NCBI GenBank assembly: GCA_027919835.1
Contig: JANVFP010000005.1
Span: 930,001-994,000, forward strand
From: Lentinula raphanica
Lineage: Eukaryota; Basidiomycota; Agaricomycetes; Agaricales; Omphalotaceae
Reading direction: 5' to 3'
Length of the DNA stretch: 64,000 nucleotides
Shown: positions 58,196 through 64,000 of the stretch, in pieces
How the letters are laid out: each line of letters starts with the position of its first letter
Position numbering within the stretch: position 1 is the stretch's first letter
The notes under the pieces: generated by a model
Database searches by the model: none
Seen by the model: the letters and a program-made list of their open reading frames with translations, nothing else
Told to the model about the DNA's origin: nothing
Program-made: the position numbers and the translations under genes

Positions 58196-58204
58196 ATTGC
58201 TCTA
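58196..58204. repeat. Target-site duplication, right (ATTGCTCTA)
   Basis: Matches 57291-57299 exactly. Confidence 0.8.
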
Positions 58205-58223
58205 ATGGGAAATCTCATTTCGA

Positions 58224-59242
58224 ACTGACAGCCGTCATTTATGGGGGTCCGTATTGGACAAAAATAAATGAAAAAAACGTAGCATAGAAACAAAAAAATT
58301 TTGTCGAGATCACAGTAAATACCAAAAAATATTGTTGTGATCATGACAATTTCTGAAAAATATTGTTGTGCTCATGATTGCCGCAAAAAATATATGATGA
58401 TCACGACGAAAAATTTTCTTTGAAATTGTGTGACTTAAATTTATTTTGTTTGCATCATGATTGCGTCTTTTTTCTCCAATCAGCGAAATATTTTTTGAAA
58501 ACATGGTCACGATCCAAATCACGATCACGGTTTTGGCACAGAACATAATTTTTTCCTGTAATCATGATCTTCAATTTCAGTTTTTTACCTTTTGCCAATT
58601 TGATAGGGGAATCACAATCATGCAGATACATAAATGAAGAAGCAAGCACTTAGTTTCTGAGGTTGATAAGGGAGAGGAGGGGGGAAAGGGAGGAATGAGA
58701 AGTGGTCAGAATCACTGCTGTTATATAGAAAAATTTACAGAGCTTATCTGGATAGATGTGATCAAATGGAAGCTTGCTGAGTCTCAAGTAGACTATCATA
58801 TATCGTACCTTATTGTACAGCCTGAGTACAGGTACTCTTGAGTCTTCGGAGTGTACACCAAGTCTACACCCTCATACAGGTATATCACGTGATCTTAATG
58901 CTTATGTAAACTCACTGAGCTAGGTACTTTAACGCCCAGTCATGATTGCCGGCCGGCCGAATTTTTTTGTTGCCGGGAATTTTTTTTTGGGGGGGGGACA
59001 AAATTTTTTTCACTCAATCACGCTGCCAATCACGATCACGATCGTGATCGTTAATTCACAAAAAATCTTAGAAATCCTATAGAATCGAAAATGTTTCGGC
59101 CAGTCATCGTGACTGGTGTTTCTTTTTTTGCCGAACATTGTGATCACGACAATATTTTTCGGTCAAGCGGTGATCATGACAAAATTTTTTTCATTCCACA
59201 AAATATTTTTAATTTATTTTTGTCCAATGCGGACCACAATAG
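58224..59242. mobile_element. AT-rich foldback element with GATCA-rich arms
   Basis: Left arm GGTCCGTATTGGACAAAAAT (from 58246) matches the reverse complement of GTCCAATGCGGACC near 59221-59234 with its adjacent ATTTATTTTTG. The arms go on inward with many TGATCATGAC/GTGATCACGAC half-palindromes (58300-58560 versus 59020-59190), including CACGATCACGATCGTGATCG near 59033. An imperfect direct repeat (TCATTTCGA, 58215-58223 and 59243-59251) may be its target duplication; the exact ends are uncertain. The middle (58660-58930) is unique sequence without a gene. Confidence 0.7.
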
Positions 59243-59782
59243 TCATTTCGATACTGAACAGGCCCTAATAACATATAAAATTTAAAATTTTGTAGAACAT
59301 TTGAATTACAAAGCTACTGAAAAGGGAAATTCAATTCAATTTAGGGTTTTCAGCAGATCTGAATTCCCTGCTTTCTGCGAGGTTTCTGTCTTTCCCAATA
59401 GTATAATAGAAATTTTTCAATTCAGAATATATTTCAACACCAAAGAAACTATAGATTTTCACCAAAGTTTCTGTCTACTATTTGAATTACAAAAATCCAG
59501 TTGGACAGAAATATGTATGAAAACTTGCCCTTTCTGTATTGTTTTTTTCCAGCAATATTTATAGGCTCTCAATTGACTTTTCATTTGATTCAATAGCTCG
59601 AATAATTTATCTACTTTTGAATATATGAGTGTAGAAATTCAATATTCCAGTCATAATTTCTGATTTTGTGAATGTTCAGACAAAATTTCTAATTTCAATG
59701 AGAGATTCTGCTTGAAGGAATTTTTTCTATATCCGGTGTGTGAGCTGCTGAACGTGAACACTTGAGTCTTTGCTGAAAAATT
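59243..59782. other. AT-rich DNA between foldback elements
   Basis: Low-GC sequence with repeated AATTCA and TTTCTGTC words. A frame at 59301-59564 has no recognisable feature. Probably decayed mobile DNA. Confidence 0.5.
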
Positions 59783-60337
59783 AATGCCGCTGAAACCAGA
59801 CTCCTTCCCATCCGCTCTTGCGGGTTAAAAAATGAGGATATTACTATATATGGCATATCTTTATCTTATCCTTATCTATATCTTATCTCATCATGTGATA
59901 ATTTGCATTTTTTAACCATGCAAGAGCGACTGGCATAATATGTCTAAGTGCCGGATGGTCTTGTTTGGTTCCAGTATTCAAATTTATAGTGCCCATGTCT
60001 TCAATGCTCATTATCCTGATTTTTGAAGTGGCTAACCTACATTTGATTACACAAATTACATCCAATTTGAGCTCTTAAACTACATTGTGGCCAGTGGAAG
60101 GATTGTTGAGTGAAAAATAATGGGCGCTACCAACTGGAACCAAACAAGACCATCCGGCGCTTAGACATATTATGCCAGTCGCTCTTGCATGGTTAAAAAA
60201 TGCAAATTATCACATGATGAGATAAGATATAGATAAGGATAAGATAAAGATATGCCATATATAGTAATATCCTCATTTTTTAACCTGCAAGAGCGGATGG
60301 GAAGGAGTCTGCGCTGAAACTTGATTTCAGCGGCATT
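59783..60337. mobile_element. Foldback element, about 195-bp near-identical arms
   Basis: Left arm 59783-59977 (AATGCCGCTGAAACCAGACT to TGGTTCCAGT) and right arm 60133-60337 (ACTGGAACCA to GCGGCATT) are almost perfect reverse complements. They carry the run TATCTTATCCTTATCTATA and the block AAGAGCGACTGGCATAATA. The right arm has a small extra palindrome (GCGCTGAAACTTGATTTCAG). The loop of about 155 bases has no gene. The high arm identity suggests the youngest of the four foldback elements. Confidence 0.85.
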
Positions 60338-60600
60338 TCAGCGCCCACTTTGACTGACCCTATTGTTATCAAATGAGGTCAAATGTGATTTAACATCTTC
60401 AAAGTTGAAGCGAAGCTTGAAAGCTTGAAGACTTGAAGGCGACGCTCGATGTTCGATGCTTAGCGCTTAGAGTTTGTGTAAGTGATGGCAAGGATTGCAA
60501 TCGAGAGAATACATAGTATGACCATAATTGATTGGAGATTAGTAAAAGTAGTTTGGCATATCGTCGTTAACTGGTTCTTTTTGGGCCTCCCGGACGCCCG

Positions 60601-61790
60601 TCAGTATTTCCCATCGAGAAGCCGGCAAATCCGTATCTGGATATTCAAACCGGGGTCAATGCAAAAGAGCCTTCGACAGTCTATTTCGTGCGCACCGTCG
60701 AAATTGAAGCCTACTTCAAACCACCTGTCACCAGGATTAGGGACAAGAAGCGCGTACAATCCGTGGCCTATTTCAGCGATAACAGCGACTGTCGATAAAT
60801 CATGATGGTTGGATCCACGAGCTTTCATATGCTTCTTGACCGCTTCTTTCTCCAGTTTTATACCAATGGGAATGTATATCTCCAGAAAACATCATGTCGA
60901 TACCAACAAAACCAACAAGAGGAAGCTCCGAATAGCACTCACAATGTCGAAAGCATTCGCGTCTCGCTTGCTAATCCATGCTTGAGCCTATGGAAAGATC
61001 ATAGCAAGGAGACCTGATTATGCACTTGAGCAAAGAATCCGGTACTCAAAACTTGCCTGTTTTGAACCCTAGTGACATTGAATGTGTTGAGTGACTTCCA
61101 CCATTATCATTATCGAAAGGGAGCTTACAGTTGGGACAAATGCGCGAAAGTAATTCGGGCTGGGAAAATAGTATCTGTACTTGACGGGAACATAGTCACC
61201 CTTTGATCGTCGGTCTGGTCGTGCCAAACTCCGTAGTATGTCGGACAAGGCACCCAGCCTTTCGACTGCATCCAACATGTTCATGTTTTGATGATACACG
61301 GAACTAGTTTCAGAGACAACACTACTATCATAGTATGACTCTGTTGGAGAACTGAGAGGGTAGTAATTTGGCCGGCAAATTGCATTAGGTTTAACTCTGG
61401 TTGTGGACTACGACTCTTGAGATTACGACTGTGTGGTTTCAAGAAGCGACATGATTGACTTACCTTTCCATCTATCCATGTGTACCCAAGCATAAAATTC
61501 ATGGGTCGGCGATTTTTAGGCTTTTCAGAACAACGACTCGGTTGAAGACTTAGGCAGAAGGCCTCCGTCAGAAAATGTGTAAAGGAAGGAGCTTGGGTCA
61601 CGGTGCGTGTCTTGCCGGCCTTTTCCACGTATTCCTCGGATAGAAGATCGGAATACCCAGAACGGTCTTCACGAGCTTTCTCTGGGAGAGGGGAAGCGCT
61701 GCAAACCCCGACTATCGTGACTAGCAAGAGGAGCGTGAGTGTCAGCTTGGAAAGCCGACGACCACTGGAGTGGATGTATGAGTGCTGCAT
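60601..61790 (-). CDS. Small secreted protein A (lineage-specific, tandem pair)
   Basis: Minus-strand gene of about five exons with start MQHSYIHSSGRRLSKLTLTL LLLVTIVGVCSASPLP, a signal peptide likely cut after CSA. Exon 1 ends MLGYTWIDGK. The next exons give ETSSVYHQNMNMLDAVERLG and SKGDYVPVKYRYYFPSPNYF RAFVPT, then a tiny exon GSKQ whose downstream intron starts with GCAAGT (a GC donor), then AQAWISKRDANAFDI, and IYIPIGIKLEKEAVKKHMKA with VIAEIGHGLYALLVPNPGD to the stop at 60601. The neighbour at 62903-63916 is a clear paralogue with the same exon plan. No known domain. A secreted, duplicated, lineage-specific protein could be effector-like, but this is speculation. A TATA-like AATAAATA lies just upstream (about 61907-61915, minus strand). 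Confidence 0.72.
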
Positions 61791-62037
61791 TGTTTCCAGT
61801 TTCTAAGAAGGATGAGGGATCGATTGAAATCACTAGGAGAAGCAAATGATGCAAGGATAACAGAAGGGGAAGAAGAGAGAATGTTGTAGGGGAAAAAGGC
61901 GCAGGAGTATTTATTTGTGGAGAGGTATGAGCTGGTATGAGACCGACCGGAAAGGGAAGCATGTGGATCGAGGAAAATCCACTGCAGGATCACTGGCCAA
62001 TCAATCTTTGTTCCGACGCATCAGCGCCTGACATCGA

Positions 62038-62080
62038 ATCAGCTTGAAGACACCAAATCAGCTTGAAGACACCAAATCAG
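62038..62080. repeat. 19-bp tandem duplication
   Basis: ATCAGCTTGAAGACACCAA twice in a row plus ATCAG, between the two secreted-protein genes. Confidence 0.95.
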
Positions 62081-62902
62081 ACTGCGACCTCCTGCGACCT
62101 AGTAGAGCATTGTTGATGATAATCTCCCTTAGGCAGAGTCAGCGCGAAACCAGCTCGCTAATGTTGGTACTAGTAGGAACTTCTTTAGAGCTCGAACGAA
62201 TCATCTTTCCAGCACATAGACAATGTGAACAAGCCGATCTTGGAAGGAGTAAAAGTTGAACGGAATTATGAATGGCAAGCTAAGCGAGCTTGTTGTGACT
62301 GACTGGCTGAAACGAGCTGAAACTTCGTTGATGATTGATGGTTAGCTTCAATAACGCGTTAAGTTTTAACGTTTCAACTTCTAGCTTCAAGCCTACTCCA
62401 GCTAATTGCACGGAGGGAACTAGAGGGAACTTGGGAAGATATCTGTAAACATCCTGACCACTGGTCATTACTGCTCGTTGTGGAAACGTGCAGTTGAAAT
62501 TGATAAGAGGGAATAGAATCAAGACCGCCCTCTACCCTCCTCTACCTGGTGAGACCTGGTGAGACCCTAGCTGTACTGAGCATTGGGCAGACTCTTTGAT
62601 TGAATCTTGTCAGGTTTGAACCTGTTTTAATCTGCTGTAACGTCACCAAACTCCAGTCTATACTTGAGAGACTGAGCCTAGTACCTGCTATGTACTGAGC
62701 AGTGAGTACAACGCTCGACGCTCGATGCTCAGGTCCAGGGTTTGAGTGATGCCTGCGATAAACGATTGAAACTTGTTGGGAGAGACGATAATAAATATGC
62801 AAGTATGTATGTACATATAATCAGTCACGAAAATTGGAGAATTTCTTTGGCATATAGTTTCTCTTGTCTTGTTCTCTCTGTACGCCCTTCAGTTTTTCCC
62901 AT

Positions 62903-63916
62903 TCAGCAACCGGCAGATTGTTCGAATCTGGATAATAGGCATGGTATCAATGCAGAGAAACCTTGGACAAGAAAGATTATTATGTACGCACTATCGTATA
63001 CGATATCTCTGGAAAGCCCTGTCCCAATGGGATTAGGAACAAGAAGAGCATAGAGTTCGTGCCCGATCTCAGCAATGACAACCCCCGTTTTCAAAAAGTC
63101 GCGCCCGTTGATATACTTCTCGATAGTTTTTCTGTCTGCGCTTATAGTGATGGGAATATAAATCTGCAGAAAACATCATGTCAAAGCCAAGGAGTCAACA
63201 CGAAGTAACTCGAAGCACTGACAACGTTGATTTCATCTACGTCGCGTTTTTGAACCCACGATTGAGCCTACGGAAAATACGTGATCATGAGAATTTTCCA
63301 GAAATCCAGTACTCGAAACTTGCCTGTCTCGAGCCCTGTGCGCAGTGATGTGAGTGACCTCCACAGATGTCATTATCAAAAGACAGCTTACAGCCGGAAC
63401 CAGCGAGTGAAAATAATCCGGCTCAGGAAAGTAGTAATCGAACTTGACGTCTCTACTTGGAAAGCCTGGTCGTTTGTCTGGTGGAGCTAGAGCCTCCAGT
63501 ACGTCGCACAATTTGTACAGCCTGTTAACTTCGCTGTCCGAATCTCTATAATTAGGATGAGCTTTGCGCTCGGACTATGGGCCATGGCTCGTGAGATTAC
63601 GACGTGGATTGGATCAGTGACATGGGCTTACCTTTCCTCTCGTCCATGTGTATCCAAGGAGAAAATCAGATGGTCCGACTCCCTGGAATGGGAGACATAA
63701 GAGCTTTCCCAGAGTTTGTCCAACTTGTCTAAGCGAACAAGACTGTTGAGTCAAGACAGACTCCTTCACAGGACTCGGACGTGTTTTGCGAGCTTCATCT
63801 GGCAGAGGGGAAGCGTTGCAAACTCCGACTGCCGTGGCTAGCAGAAGGAGCACGAGGGGCATGAATAGCAGCTTGGAAAGCCGGCTCGGACCAGATGGGA
63901 TGTACGAGTGGTGCAT
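62903..63916 (-). CDS. Small secreted protein B (paralogue of A)
   Basis: ATG 63916 gives MHHSYIPSGPSRLSKLLFMP LVLLLLATAVGVCNASPLP, a signal peptide like that of paralogue A. Exon 1 ends FLLGYTWTRGK. Later exons give DSDSEVNRLYKLCDVLEALA, FDYYFPEPDYFHSLVPA, GSRQ with the same GCAAGT donor, AQSWVQKRDVDEINV, and IYIPITISADRKTIEKYING with GVVIAEIGHELYALLVPNPI, stop at 62903. The C end departs from A: A-like DNA continues (CGAACAATCTGCCGGTTGCT) but in another frame, because B has five extra bases just before it. B may therefore have a changed tail. A longer start at 63979 is open but would bury the signal peptide. Confidence 0.7.
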
Positions 63917-64000
63917 TGTGCCAAGTTTTTGAGAAGGTTGGGGGGAATCGATTGAGATTAAGAGAAACAAATGAAGCAAGAATAAACAGAGACCAGCTCT

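Overview
This window is nuclear DNA of a filamentous basidiomycete, most likely an Agaricomycete (mushroom class). The evidence is dense genes on both strands, many 45-70 base GT-AG introns per gene, a fungal-type glutathione transferase, a very intron-rich Dal5-like permease, a basidiomycete-style carboxylesterase and a large F-box family array. The species cannot be named from the sequence alone. Coding exons are mid-GC. The two ends and the 56-60 kb stretch hold accessory DNA.

Layout: 1-1.6 kb, 3' part of an O-methyltransferase. 1.6-5.4 kb has no convincing protein gene, but it contains a TATA box, intron-like segments and a striking array of about nine diverged repeats that fold alike (variable but always paired outer stem, conserved internal loop, variable inner hairpin). 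5.4-6.3 kb, a fungal-class glutathione S-transferase. 7.5-11.2 kb, a long AT-rich minus-strand gene with a candidate ParB/Srx-like motif. 12.9-14.0 kb, dienelactone hydrolase. 14.3-23.8 kb, a tandem array of five F-box-type paralogues: two intact, one broken by a one-base deletion, and the last two apparently fused into one double-F-box gene. 24.2-25.5 kb, an HSL-type alpha/beta hydrolase.

26.7-28.9 kb, a protein with a long disordered region and a C-terminal Hsp20 domain. 31.0-32.8 kb, a decayed anion permease (ArsB/NhaD-like) with three lesions. 33.5-37.6 kb, a Ser/Thr-rich single-pass membrane protein and a TMEM184/DUF300 protein. 37.9-40.1 kb, a coiled-coil protein with a KEN box. 40.3-45.4 kb, two housekeeping genes, the spliceosomal SF3b subunit Rse1 and mitochondrial ATP synthase subunit g, which converge tail to tail. 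46.2-49.8 kb, a secretory-pathway protein and a secreted carboxylesterase. 50.7-55.7 kb, three same-direction metabolic genes: a short-chain dehydrogenase, an Ohr/OsmC peroxide reductase and an MFS anion symporter.

56.0-60.3 kb is a transposon graveyard: an internally deleted copia gag remnant and four foldback elements in a row, one with a 9-base target duplication and roughly 390-base arms (Mutator-like). 60.6-63.9 kb carries two tandem minus-strand genes for related small secreted proteins that share an intron with a GC donor. Functionally the window mixes conserved core genes (34-46 kb) with lineage-specific expanding families (F-box array, secreted pair), detoxification enzymes and mobile DNA. 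Exon joins were worked out by eye from splice signals and reading frame. They were not checked with transcripts.
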